Shown in pieces: positions 1 through 7,060 of a DNA stretch of 49,678 nucleotides. How positions within the stretch are numbered: the stretch's first letter is position 1; each line of letters starts with the position of its first letter. The DNA lies in assembly GCF_045635475.1 (NCBI RefSeq), contig NZ_JBJGXI010000040.1, positions 1 to 49,678 of the forward strand. Direction: 5' to 3'. The translations under genes and the position numbers were made by a program. Under the pieces are notes generated by a model, which had not been told where the DNA came from, did no database searches, and saw only the letters and a list, made by a program, of their open reading frames with translations. The DNA is from JBJGXI01 sp045635475. Its GTDB lineage: Bacteria > Bacillota > Bacilli > Bacillales > Amphibacillaceae.

Positions 1-81
1 CGAACAATATTACAATAGAGTTAGCATAACAGTCAGCTTTGTGAAGCAAGATATATGTGTAACATTCACATTTAAATTCAT

Positions 82-156
82 TCCACAGTAGCTCAGTGGT
101 AGAGCAATCGGCTGTTAACCGATCGGTCGTAGGTTCGAGTCCTACCTGTGGAGCCA
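82..156 (+). tRNA. tRNA-Asn (GTT)
   Basis: Full cloverleaf: acceptor TCCACAG pairs with CTGTGGA, the anticodon loop reads GTT, and CCA is encoded at 154-156. It is the first of nine tRNA genes in one direction; the cluster may begin before the window. Confidence 0.97.
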
Positions 157-159
157 TTT

Positions 160-232
160 GCTTCCATAGCTCAGTCGGTAGAGCGCTTCCATGGTAAGGA
201 AGAGGTCGCCGGTTCAAGTCCGGCTGGAAGCT
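160..232 (+). tRNA. tRNA-Thr (GGT)
   Basis: Acceptor GCTTCCA pairs with TGGAAGC and the anticodon loop ATGGTAA gives GGT. No CCA is encoded, so tRNA nucleotidyltransferase must add it. Only three bases separate it from tRNA-Asn, indicating co-transcription. Confidence 0.96.
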
Positions 233-252
233 CTGTTAAGATTATTTTTTAT

Positions 253-324
253 GGCCCGTTGGTCAAGTGGTTAAGACACCGCCCTTTCACGGCGGTATCA
301 CGGGTTCGAATCCCGTACGGGTCA
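253..324 (+). tRNA. tRNA-Glu (TTC)
   Basis: Acceptor GGCCCGT pairs with ACGGGTC (one G-U pair) and the anticodon loop CTTTCAC gives TTC. No CCA is encoded. The ~90 bp after it is the largest gap in the cluster and contains a small hairpin (TTTTCGC...GCGAAAA). Confidence 0.96.
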
Positions 325-413
325 CTAAAGTTTTTTCGCCAAAGCGAAAATAACTTACCAAAAAAATATTGAATTAATGAAAACAATTCTTATTTAAAAG
401 GATTATCTTACTT

Positions 414-489
414 GGAGGATTAGCTCAGCTGGGAGAGCACCTGCCTTACAAGCAGGGGGTCGCAGGTTCGAGCCCTGCATCCTCCACCA
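414..489 (+). tRNA. tRNA-Val (TAC)
   Basis: Acceptor GGAGGAT pairs with ATCCTCC; the anticodon loop CTTACAA gives TAC; CCA is encoded at 487-489. Confidence 0.97.
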
Positions 490-492
490 TAT

Positions 493-568
<76 letters not shown>

Positions 569-593
569 CTTGTAACATTATTTATAGGTTGAT

Positions 594-679
594 GGAGGGA
601 TAGCGAAGTTGGCCAAACGCGGCGGACTGTAAATCCGCTCCCATCGGGTTCGTAGGTTCGAGTCCTACTCCCTCCACCA
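594..679 (+). tRNA. tRNA-Tyr (GTA)
   Basis: Class II tRNA with a long variable arm, 86 nt including CCA. Acceptor GGAGGGA pairs with TCCCTCC and the anticodon loop CTGTAAA gives GTA. Confidence 0.97.
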
Positions 680-748
680 TTTTATGAATAAGAAAACAAA
701 TATAGTACATGCTAAGAGTGCCGATTGTTTAGCACTGTTTTTTGTTTT

Positions 749-823
749 TGGGCTATCGCCAAGCGGTAAGGCAACGGCTTTTGGTGCCGTCATTCCTAGG
801 TTCGAATCCTAGTAGCCCAGCCA
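749..823 (+). tRNA. tRNA-Gln (TTG)
   Basis: Acceptor TGGGCTA pairs with TAGCCCA; the anticodon loop TTTTGGT gives TTG; CCA is encoded at 821-823. Confidence 0.97.
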
Positions 824-863
824 TTTTTTTTTGCTTTAAAATAGCTTCTAAAGATCTTGATAT

Positions 864-936
864 GAGCCATTAGCTCAGCCGGTAGAGCATCTGACTTTTA
901 ATCAGAGGGTCGGAGGTTCGAATCCTCCATGGCTCA
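864..936 (+). tRNA. tRNA-Lys (TTT)
   Basis: Acceptor GAGCCAT pairs with ATGGCTC; the anticodon loop CTTTTAA gives TTT. CCA is not encoded. Confidence 0.97.
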
Positions 937-997
937 CTCTAAATTATCAAATTAAAGGATAGGTTTCGGGAATAGAACCCATTTGATTCCACAATTC

Positions 998-1070
998 GGG
1001 GCCTTAGCTCAGCTGGGAGAGCGCCTGCTTTGCACGCAGGAGGTCAGCGGTTCGATCCCGCTAGGCTCCA
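998..1070 (+). tRNA. tRNA-Ala (TGC)
   Basis: Acceptor GGGGCCT pairs with AGGCTCC; the anticodon loop TTTGCAC gives TGC. CCA is not encoded. It is the last tRNA of the cluster and abuts the terminator at 1071-1127. Confidence 0.97.
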
Positions 1071-1127
1071 TCCATAAAAAAAGGATTTAATCGATATACT
1101 TTATCGATTAAATCCTTTTTTTATGGA
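1071..1127. terminator. Bidirectional terminator ending the tRNA cluster
   Basis: Perfect inverted repeat with 26-bp arms and a 5-nt loop (TACTT at 1097-1101). A-rich and T-rich tracts flank the GGATTTAATCGATA core, so it can stop transcription of the tRNA operon and of the minus-strand Spo0E-like gene. Confidence 0.9.
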
Positions 1128-1209
1128 TGAATTATTATAGGTGTTTTTCGCCTACTCTTGCTAATAATAAACTCAGGATACAGGAATGAGTGGTGATTTA
1201 TATACGGAA

Positions 1210-1368
1210 CTACTTGTCAGCATTATCATATTGATTTAACCAATAGTCTAGTTTGGAGCTTACGGCTATAACTGCATCAGACGTTAAATCGTGGTATGTG
1301 TTGTATAAACCAACCATCTCTTTACGGCATGTTTCAATTTTTGTCAAAAGATACAGATTTCTATCCAT
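1210..1368 (-). CDS. Spo0E-family aspartyl-phosphate phosphatase (52 aa)
   Basis: A 52-residue minus-strand ORF with a strong ribosome binding site (TAGGAGG, 6 bases before ATG). It has the two-helix Spo0E layout and the signature SSKLDYWLN at residues 37-45, matching the family pattern SxxLDxLI/LN. Family members dephosphorylate Spo0A~P and delay sporulation, which implies a spore former. Two short helices are expected (about 5-24 and 32-46). It sits convergent to the tRNA cluster and divergent from sigW. Family assignment is fairly sure; its actual target is inferred. Confidence 0.85.
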   Translation of the reverse strand: MDRNLYLLTKIETCRKEMVGLYNTYHDLTSDAVIAVSSKLDYWLNQYDNADK

Positions 1369-1456
1369 GAAATCCTCCTAAACTGTTATAATATAATATG
1401 GTAAATATTTACCCTATTATTTTAAATATAAACATTAGAAAAGTTTTTTAAATAAA

Positions 1457-1485
1457 TGAAACCTCAAGGTTACGTCGCTCGTATA
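1457..1485 (+). promoter_or_regulatory. Sigma-W (autoregulatory) promoter of sigW
   Basis: TGAAAC at 1457-1462 and CGTATA at 1480-1485, 17 bp apart, match the B. subtilis sigma-W consensus (TGAAAC, about 16 bp, CGTA). It lies 37 bp before the sigW start codon, as expected for an autoregulated ECF sigma gene. Confidence 0.85.
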
Positions 1486-1521
1486 GGTAGTGACCGCAAA
1501 TGTAGCGGAGGTAATTAGCAA

Positions 1522-2085
1522 ATGGAGACAATAATAAAAGAAAAGATCAAACAGGTAAAAAGGGGAGACCATGCGGCATTTGAAGATGTCGTTGATTTTT
1601 ATCAAAACAAAGTCTTCCAGGTCAGTTTCCGGATTATTGGTAATACACATGAAGCTGAAGACATAGCACAAGAAGCATTTATCCGCGCCTTTGTAAATAT
1701 ACAATCGTATGATGAAAGTCGTAAATTCTCAACTTGGTTATATCGGATTACGACGAATTTAACGATTGATCGTATTCGCAAAAAGAAGCCAGACTACTTT
1801 TTAGATGCCGAAGTTCAAGGAACAGATGGTTTGGATATGTATTCGCAACTTCCAGCAGACCAAGCGTTACCTGAAGAGGAAGTAGAGAGTTTAGAAATAC
1901 AAACGTATATCCAAAAAGAGATTATGGAGCTTCCAGCTAAATATCGAAGTGTCATTGCTTTAAGGTTTGTCGAAGAGTTGTCTCTCAATGAGATTAGTGA
2001 AATCTTAGATATTCCTGTAGGTACAGTTAAAACTCGTATTCACAGGGGGAGAGAAGCACTTCGAAAGAGGCTTCGTCATTTGTAA
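1522..2085 (+). CDS. sigW: ECF RNA polymerase sigma factor SigW
   Basis: 187 aa, the same length as B. subtilis SigW. Sigma region 2 covers about residues 20-90 (AEDIAQEAFIRAF, then STWLYRITTNLTID) and region 4 about 125-180 (helix-turn-helix, SLNEISEILDIPVGTVKTRI). It directs RNA polymerase to genes for envelope stress and antimicrobial-peptide resistance. ATG follows GGAGG at 1507-1511. The cognate anti-sigma gene rsiW starts 16 bp later, so the two are co-transcribed, and the -35/-10 upstream is itself sigma-W type. Gene order tRNA-sigW-rsiW-cdaA-cdaR-glmM-glmS supports orthology. Confidence 0.95.
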   Translation: METIIKEKIKQVKRGDHAAFEDVVDFYQNKVFQVSFRIIGNTHEAEDIAQEAFIRAFVNIQSYDESRKFSTWLYRITTNLTIDRIRKKKPDYFLDAEVQGTDGLDMYSQLPADQALPEEEVESLEIQTYIQKEIMELPAKYRSVIALRFVEELSLNEISEILDIPVGTVKTRIHRGREALRKRLRHL

Positions 2086-2101
2086 AGGAGTGTGAACAAA
2101 C

Positions 2102-2713
2102 ATGCCATGTGACACTAAAATTGTAGAATCTATGCATAATTATCTAGATGGAGATATAACAAAACAAGAAGAGCAACAATTACGTCTACATCTACAATCA
2201 TGTCCATCATGTCAGCAACATTTTCATGAATTGAAAAAAACAGTAGCAATGTTAGAAAGTAATAGCCATATACAAGCACCGGTCAATTTCACAAAAAATG
2301 TGATGGCTAACTTGCCAAGAGAGAAAAAGCGAGTAAGTTATATGAGATGGTTCCGGGCTCATCCGGTTGTAATAGCTGCGGCAATCTTTTTTATTTTCAT
2401 GTTTGGATCTGTACTCATGGAGTGGGATCAGGATGGACAACTAACATATTCAAAAGGCCAAGGACTTGTTATTCAGGATGATACAGTGATTGTACCAGAA
2501 GGAGTTACTGTAGAAGGTGACCTTGTAGTGAAAAATGGTGATCTAAAGATAGATGGATCCGTCGATGGAAATGTTGTTATCATTAATGGTCAGCATCTAA
2601 AGGCGTCTGCGGGAGAGATTAGCGGCGATATTAAGCAGGTCAATCAAATATTCGATTATATTTGGTATAACATAAAAGCGATAGTAAAACAGGTGTTTAC
2701 TTTAGGTAATTAG
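2102..2713 (+). CDS. rsiW: Anti-sigma-W factor RsiW
   Basis: 203 aa. The N-terminal zinc anti-sigma domain carries the HxxxCxxC motif (H30, C34, C37). One membrane segment lies at about residues 87-106, followed by an extracytoplasmic part with repeated hydrophobic/glycine pattern (EGVTVEGDLVVKNGDLKI). In the known system it holds SigW at the membrane until site-1 cleavage (PrsW) and RasP release it. Start ATG follows AAAGGAG. A terminator follows the stop codon, so sigW-rsiW is a two-gene unit. The call is well supported by position next to sigW. Confidence 0.93.
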   Translation: MPCDTKIVESMHNYLDGDITKQEEQQLRLHLQSCPSCQQHFHELKKTVAMLESNSHIQAPVNFTKNVMANLPREKKRVSYMRWFRAHPVVIAAAIFFIFMFGSVLMEWDQDGQLTYSKGQGLVIQDDTVIVPEGVTVEGDLVVKNGDLKIDGSVDGNVVIINGQHLKASAGEISGDIKQVNQIFDYIWYNIKAIVKQVFTLGN

Positions 2714-2726
2714 AATGTCTATTCCT

Positions 2727-2762
2727 AACCTTTGTTGTCTTGATAGGACAACAAGGGTTTTT
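2727..2762 (+). terminator. sigW-rsiW terminator
   Basis: Stem AACCTTTGTTGTC / GACAACAAGGGTT with a 7-nt loop, followed by a T run, 13 bp after the rsiW stop codon. Confidence 0.85.
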
Positions 2763-2863
2763 AGCAACTGTATTATTATTGACATAGACTCGTAATTATT
2801 GATTAAAATAGAAGTATGCTATAATAAGTAAAGTCATCTTTTAACAGATAGGAAGAGGAACTC

Positions 2864-2893
2864 ATGAGAGCTAGGATGAATGCGCATGCTTGA
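2864..2893 (+). other. Possible 9-codon ORF overlapping the cdaA start
   Basis: ATG at 2864 follows the best ribosome binding site of this leader (GGAAGAGG at 2851-2858). It reads nine codons and stops with TGA at 2891-2893, out of frame with and overlapping the cdaA start codons at 2880/2886. It could couple translation to cdaA or be incidental. No protein function is implied. Confidence 0.35.
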
Positions 2894-3707
2894 TGGGGGA
2901 TGGAACATTTTAGGACTGTTTCGGATTGGTGTAGATATCGCCCTTGTTTGGTATGTTTTATATAAATTAATCATGTTAATTAGAGGTACGAAAGCGATTC
3001 AATTATTAAAAGGGATCTTTGTCGTGCTCGGAATTTGGTTTTTAAGTATCTTGTTTGATTTAAGAACTGTTCAGTGGATTATGCAGCAAGCAATTCTTTA
3101 TGGATTTCTCGTGATCATTATCCTATTTCAGCCTGAATTAAGACGTGCACTTGAACAGTTAGGTAGAGGTAGTTTCTTTACAAGAAATGCTAAATCTGAA
3201 GAAGAACGAATCAATGTTTCAATTGAAGCGATTGTTAAATCATGCAACTATATGGCCAAGCGAAGAATTGGTGCCTTGATCACAATTGAAAGAGAAACTG
3301 CAATGGGAGACTACATTGAGACAGGTATTCCTGTACGTGGACAGTTAACAAGTGAATTATTAACAAACATCTTTATTCCTAATACGCCACTTCATGATGG
3401 GGCTGTTATTATTAAGAATGATGAAATAGTTGCGGCAGCATGTTATTTGCCACTGTCAGAGAACCCATTCATTTCTAAAGAACTGGGAACAAGACACCGT
3501 GCGGCAATGGGTATTGGTGAAGTAACAGATGCATTAACCATTATTGTATCTGAAGAGACTGGGCAAATATCTTGTACCAAAAATGGTGAGCTACATAGAG
3601 ATTTGAACCAGGATCGGTTGGTCCAAATGCTACATACAGAATTGGAAGAGAAATACAAAGCCCCTGCGACAAGAAACTGGAGCTGGAGGGGGAAGAAGAA
3701 TGGATAA
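2880..3707 (+). CDS. cdaA: Diadenylate cyclase CdaA (c-di-AMP synthase)
   Basis: 275 aa. Three N-terminal membrane helices (about 13-33, 42-60, 66-84), a short linker helix (FQPELRRALEQLGRG) and a DisA_N/DAC domain with the catalytic DGA (173-175) and RHR (205-207) motifs. It condenses two ATP to cyclic di-AMP, which controls potassium, osmotic and wall homeostasis. Start choice is uncertain: ATG 2880 or 2886 both fit, and the strongest Shine-Dalgarno serves an overlapping mini-ORF at 2864. It overlaps cdaR by 8 bp, in the conserved cdaA-cdaR-glmM order, where CdaR and GlmM bind and modulate CdaA. Confidence 0.95.
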   Translation: MRMLDGGWNILGLFRIGVDIALVWYVLYKLIMLIRGTKAIQLLKGIFVVLGIWFLSILFDLRTVQWIMQQAILYGFLVIIILFQPELRRALEQLGRGSFFTRNAKSEEERINVSIEAIVKSCNYMAKRRIGALITIERETAMGDYIETGIPVRGQLTSELLTNIFIPNTPLHDGAVIIKNDEIVAAACYLPLSENPFISKELGTRHRAAMGIGEVTDALTIIVSEETGQISCTKNGELHRDLNQDRLVQMLHTELEEKYKAPATRNWSWRGKKNG

Positions 3708-4938
3708 TTGGTTAAAGCGTACATGGGTTATACGAATCGTATCTTTAGTAATGGCTATTCTTTTGTATACTGCAGTAACCCTTAGTGAAAATCAATATCA
3801 ATCAGAAGCCAGAGTCGATGAGAATGATTTAGGCACCTCTGATGAAGCGCAAGTAGTCGAGGATGTACTAGTTAATATAAAAATAGATGATGATAAATCT
3901 GTTAGTGGTGTACCTGATACGGTAACAGTGACGTTAGAAGGGCCTAATAGTATTGCAACGCCTGTAGCAAGACAGCGGAATTTTGACGTGTTTGTCGATT
4001 TGCAAGGCTTAGAACCTGGAACACATATGGTCGATATTTTACATTCGGGTATATCAGAAAGCTTAACAGCTTATATTGAGCCAGGACAAGTGGAGGTAAC
4101 CATTGAAGAACGAGCGAGTGAATCGTTTGATGTAACGCTTGAGTATTTAAATCAGAACGAGTTACCAGCAGGATTTGAGCTAGGTGATGCTACCATTAGT
4201 CCTGCTCAAGTAGTCATAACAAGTTCTAAGAGTATCGTTGATAAAATCTCTATTGTTAAAGCATTTGTTGACCTACGGGATGCCGATGAAACAATCCGAC
4301 TAAATGAAGTACCGATCAAGGTATATGATAATCAAGGTAATGAGTTAAATGTTCGTGTAGAGCCATCAACAGTGGAAATAACAGTAGATATCAATAGTCC
4401 GAATAGCTTAGTTCCAGTCGAAGCAACAACTACTGGGGAAATTCCAGAAGGTTATTATATCCTTGCGACTTCAACAAGACCAGGCGAAGTGAGAGTATAT
4501 GCTTCGGAAGAGGATTTAAACAATTTGGACAAGCTAAAAACAGAGCCTATTGATTTGAGTCAGATTACAGAAACAACAACAATTGAAGTCCCTTTAACTG
4601 TTCCTGGTAATGTTCGAAAAGTAGATCAAGAACAAGTGAGTGTAACGATTGAGATTGCACAGATGGTCGAAAGAACGATTGAAAATGTACCAATTACTGT
4701 AGAAAATCTAGATGAGAATGCAGCGCTATCTTTTGTCTCACCGAACGAGGGTGTTATGAATATAACAGTTGTAGGCGCAGAAGAAATCGTAAATAACCTA
4801 GAATTAGATGACATTCAATTATCTATTAATGCAGCTGAATTACAATCGGGAGAGCATACTATTCCAATAAAGATGAATGCTCCAGACAATGTAACTATCC
4901 AGTTACCATTGGAAGATGCAGATGTGTTAATTGAATAG
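3700..4938 (+). CDS. cdaR: CdaA regulatory protein CdaR (YbbR domains)
   Basis: 412 aa. One N-terminal membrane anchor (about residues 9-27) followed by a long extracytoplasmic beta-rich region with four recognisable YbbR repeats, each with V-T-V/I-x-G-P or similar strands (for example VPDTVTVTLEGP). The family regulates CdaA from outside the membrane. The start overlaps cdaA by 8 bp, implying translational coupling. An acidic composition fits an exported protein of a halotolerant species, though this is only an impression. Confidence 0.92.
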   Translation: MDNWLKRTWVIRIVSLVMAILLYTAVTLSENQYQSEARVDENDLGTSDEAQVVEDVLVNIKIDDDKSVSGVPDTVTVTLEGPNSIATPVARQRNFDVFVDLQGLEPGTHMVDILHSGISESLTAYIEPGQVEVTIEERASESFDVTLEYLNQNELPAGFELGDATISPAQVVITSSKSIVDKISIVKAFVDLRDADETIRLNEVPIKVYDNQGNELNVRVEPSTVEITVDINSPNSLVPVEATTTGEIPEGYYILATSTRPGEVRVYASEEDLNNLDKLKTEPIDLSQITETTTIEVPLTVPGNVRKVDQEQVSVTIEIAQMVERTIENVPITVENLDENAALSFVSPNEGVMNITVVGAEEIVNNLELDDIQLSINAAELQSGEHTIPIKMNAPDNVTIQLPLEDADVLIE

Positions 4939-5045
4939 ATCATATGTTTTCAGACATAATCAAGGAAATAAAGAAAACAGGCATCAGCCAAATGATTGGT
5001 CGATAAGCTACGTTCTTCTAAAAGCAAGAAAAGGAGATGTGCATC

Positions 5046-6395
5046 ATGGGAAGATATTTTGGAACAGATGGTGTTAGAGGAATTGCCAATAAAGAGTTAA
5101 CCCCTGAATTAGCATTTAAACTAGGGCGATATGGTGGATATATACTTACAAGAAACGCTGAGAAGCCAAAGGTGCTAATCGGTCGTGACACACGGATTTC
5201 AGGGAATATGTTAGAAGGTGCACTAGCGGCAGGTTTATTGTCCATTGGTGCTGAAGTCATGCGTTTAGGTGTTATTTCTACTCCAGGTGTTGCCTTTTTA
5301 ACAAAAGCGATGAGTGCACAGGCTGGTGTGATGATTTCTGCTTCACATAATCCGGTTGAGGATAATGGGATCAAATTCTTTGGTCCAGATGGTTTTAAAC
5401 TATCAGATCAACAAGAAAAAGAAATAGAAGATTTAATCGATAGTCAAACGGATGAACTTCCACGACCTGTGGGAGCAGATGTTGGCCAAATTACCGATTA
5501 CTTTGAGGGTGGTCAAAAGTACATTCAATATCTAAAACAATCTGTCGATAATGAATTTGATGGACTGCATATAGCATTGGATTGTGCGAATGGCTCAACT
5601 TCATCATTGGCGCCGCATTTATTTGCCGATTTAGAAGCGGATATTTCTACGATTGGTACATCTCCGGATGGGTTAAACATTAATTCTGGTGTTGGTTCGA
5701 CACATCCCGAGACACTACAAGCATTTGTTGAGGAAAAGCAAGCAGATATTGGGTTAGCATTTGATGGAGATGGTGATCGCCTGATTGCAATTGATGAGCA
5801 GGGCAAGATTATTGATGGCGACCAAATCATGTTTATTTGTGCGAAGTATTTTAACGATAAAGGATTGTTGCGTCATTCAACAGTCGTGTCTACAGTAATG
5901 AGTAACTTAGGTTTTTATAAAGCAATTGAAGCGAATGGAATGAAGAGTGATAAAACAGCCGTTGGAGATCGTTTCGTTATGGAAGAAATGCGACGAGGTG
6001 GATATAACCTTGGTGGTGAACAATCCGGCCATATTATCTTCTTAGATTACATTACAACAGGTGACGGCATGTTAACAGCCTTACAGCTAGTAAATGTGAT
6101 GAAAGAAACAGGGAAGCCGTTATCAGAACTAGCTGGTGAGATGGAGAAATTCCCACAAGTGTTGAAAAATATTAAAGTAATTGATCGCCAACAAGCTTTT
6201 GTTGATCCAACCATTCAAGAAGTTATTGAAAAGGTTGAACAAGAAATGGGAGATCAAGGACGTGTGCTTGTGCGACCTTCAGGTACAGAGCCATTAATAC
6301 GTGTAATGGTAGAAGCACCAACAGAAGCGGATTGTGAGCGATACGCCGATGAAGTGGTTGAAGTCATTCAAAGGAAATTAGGCGTAATAGGATAA
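5046..6395 (+). CDS. glmM: Phosphoglucosamine mutase GlmM
   Basis: 449 aa, family length. Converts glucosamine-6-phosphate to glucosamine-1-phosphate for UDP-GlcNAc synthesis. It has the phosphoserine loop ISASHNP (S100), the metal loop DGDGDR near residue 240, the sugar-binding GGEQSGH and the phosphate-binding RPSGTEPLIRV near the end. I chose ATG 5046 (MGRYFGTDG) because AAAGGAG sits 9 bases upstream; the in-frame ATG at 5037 touches that site and is unlikely. It follows cdaR by 107 bp. GlmM also restrains CdaA in related species. Confidence 0.96.
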   Translation: MGRYFGTDGVRGIANKELTPELAFKLGRYGGYILTRNAEKPKVLIGRDTRISGNMLEGALAAGLLSIGAEVMRLGVISTPGVAFLTKAMSAQAGVMISASHNPVEDNGIKFFGPDGFKLSDQQEKEIEDLIDSQTDELPRPVGADVGQITDYFEGGQKYIQYLKQSVDNEFDGLHIALDCANGSTSSLAPHLFADLEADISTIGTSPDGLNINSGVGSTHPETLQAFVEEKQADIGLAFDGDGDRLIAIDEQGKIIDGDQIMFICAKYFNDKGLLRHSTVVSTVMSNLGFYKAIEANGMKSDKTAVGDRFVMEEMRRGGYNLGGEQSGHIIFLDYITTGDGMLTALQLVNVMKETGKPLSELAGEMEKFPQVLKNIKVIDRQQAFVDPTIQEVIEKVEQEMGDQGRVLVRPSGTEPLIRVMVEAPTEADCERYADEVVEVIQRKLGVIG

Positions 6396-6443
6396 AAATT
6401 TATGCGTGAGGAGGCACGTTAGGTGCACCTTACGCATAAATTT
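6396..6443 (+). terminator. Long hairpin right after glmM
   Basis: Near-perfect 16-bp stem (AAATTTATGCGTGAGG with CCTTACGCATAAATTT, one G-U pair) with a nested GCAC/GTGC stem in the loop, starting at the glmM stop codon. It lacks a clear T run on the plus strand, so it may be a weak terminator or an mRNA 3'-end stabiliser. Confidence 0.5.
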
Positions 6444-6458
6444 GTAATATAAGTTCGT

Positions 6459-6630
6459 GTTCAAAAAAGTGACGAATTAGCAGCAAAAAGGTCGAGGCGG
6501 TGAAAGTCCCCGCGACCACAGTGTAGGCTTTTCCGCTCGTGAGGTAAGGAAAAGTGATTTGCTTTTCCATAACCGGAAAGATGAACCAACTCTAGAGTTC
6601 GCCGCTGATCATTTGGCACCTTTTTGAACA
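6459..6630 (+). ncRNA. Unrecognised structured RNA-like element between glmM and glmS
   Basis: A 172-nt segment closed by a 13-bp helix with one mismatch (GTTCAAAAAAGTG with CACCTTTTTGAAC). Inside are a second helix (TTAGCAGC with GCCGCTGA), a hairpin closed by GGTCG/CGACC, and a GGAAAAG that can pair with either of two identical CTTTTCC copies (before or after it), so two exclusive folds exist. A small AACTCTAGAGTT palindrome follows. It does not match any riboswitch consensus I can recall. It has no obvious own promoter and lies before the glmS promoter. It could be a cis-regulatory RNA, a small RNA or a non-autonomous repeat, since the closing helix looks like terminal inverted repeats. 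Confidence 0.5.
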
Positions 6631-6658
6631 ACCTCTATAACGGGTTTTAAAAAAAGAT

Positions 6659-6687
6659 TGCCTGTTACGATATAGTTGAGTAAAATA
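6659..6687 (+). promoter_or_regulatory. Sigma-A promoter of glmS
   Basis: TTGCCT at 6659-6664 and TAAAAT at 6682-6687 with a 17-bp spacer. The predicted start near 6693 places the leader structure, ribozyme and glmS on one transcript. Confidence 0.7.
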
Positions 6688-6692
6688 GAGAA

Positions 6693-6759
6693 AGCATTTG
6701 TGCTCAGGGGAAGATTAAAAATCCTCTAAATGGGGAAACCAAGAGTGCATAGATGCTTC
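6693..6759 (+). ncRNA. Three-way-junction leader upstream of the glmS ribozyme
   Basis: Begins at the predicted start of the glmS transcript. Closing helix AAGCAT/ATGCTT continues as TGTGCTC/GAGTGCA with G-U pairs; hairpin AGGGGA/TCCTCT (6707-6728) and hairpin TGG/CCA with loop GGAAA (6732-6742) fill the junction. I do not recognise it. It may be a 5' stabiliser or a ligand sensor. Confidence 0.4.
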
Positions 6760-6783
6760 ATTCAAGCAGGAATAGGAGGATCG

Positions 6784-6831
6784 ATGTTAACAAATTATAT
6801 AAAAGCGCCTGAACTAATTTCCGCACGGTAG
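6784..6831 (+). other. Leader ORF (15 aa) crossing the ribozyme cleavage site
   Basis: ATG at 6784 follows AGGAGG (6775-6780) by 3 bp and reads MLTNYIKAPELISAR before TAG at 6829-6831. The frame runs through the glmS ribozyme cleavage site (6804/6805) into its first helix. The spacing is short, so translation is uncertain. Confidence 0.35.
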
Positions 6832-6950
6832 GAAGTTAGTTGACGAGGAGGAGGATTATCGAGTAAGTTCGGCGGATACCTCCCGGTTGTTCCATCTCAA
6901 CTGATATGTTTTTATTTGAAAACAAAGGGGTGACTCTTTGCACAAAAATA
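6804..6950 (+). ncRNA. glmS ribozyme/riboswitch
   Basis: Conserved core recognised directly: cleavage site before GCGCCTGAACT (G+1 at 6805), GTTGACGAGGAGGAGG, ATTATCGA, TTCGGCGGAT, CCTCCCGG, and the P4 hairpin CAAAGGGGTGACTCTTTG (6923-6940). On binding glucosamine-6-phosphate it cleaves its own mRNA, exposing a 5'-OH end that is then degraded, so it represses glmS. It lies ~110 bp before the glmS start codon, as in Bacillus. The 3' boundary is approximate. Confidence 0.95.
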
Positions 6951-6976
6951 AAGACTAGGTGGAAAAACATCGCGAG

Positions 6977-7038
6977 AAAGGGGCAAGTGAACGCCCCGGC
7001 TAATGAAATTGTTATGCAGGTCGTTTGTTTGCCCCTTT
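6977..7038 (+). promoter_or_regulatory. Hairpin just upstream of the glmS ribosome binding site
   Basis: Perfect 10-bp arms (AAAGGGGCAA at 6977-6986, TTGCCCCTTT at 7029-7038) with inner GGGGC...GCCCC alternatives. It ends six bases before AAGGAGG. A short T run follows, so it could act as an attenuator or set the 3' fragment's stability after ribozyme cleavage. Confidence 0.5.
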
Positions 7039-7060
7039 AATTCAAGGAGGAAACTACGAT

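Noticed and set aside
148..372. 74-aa ORF across the tRNA genes
   Set aside because: It lies over three tRNA genes and has no independent support.
6459..6630. Cobalamin, FMN or group II intron reading of the GGTGAAAGTCC segment
   Set aside because: Only this short string agrees; the remaining conserved parts of those RNAs are absent.
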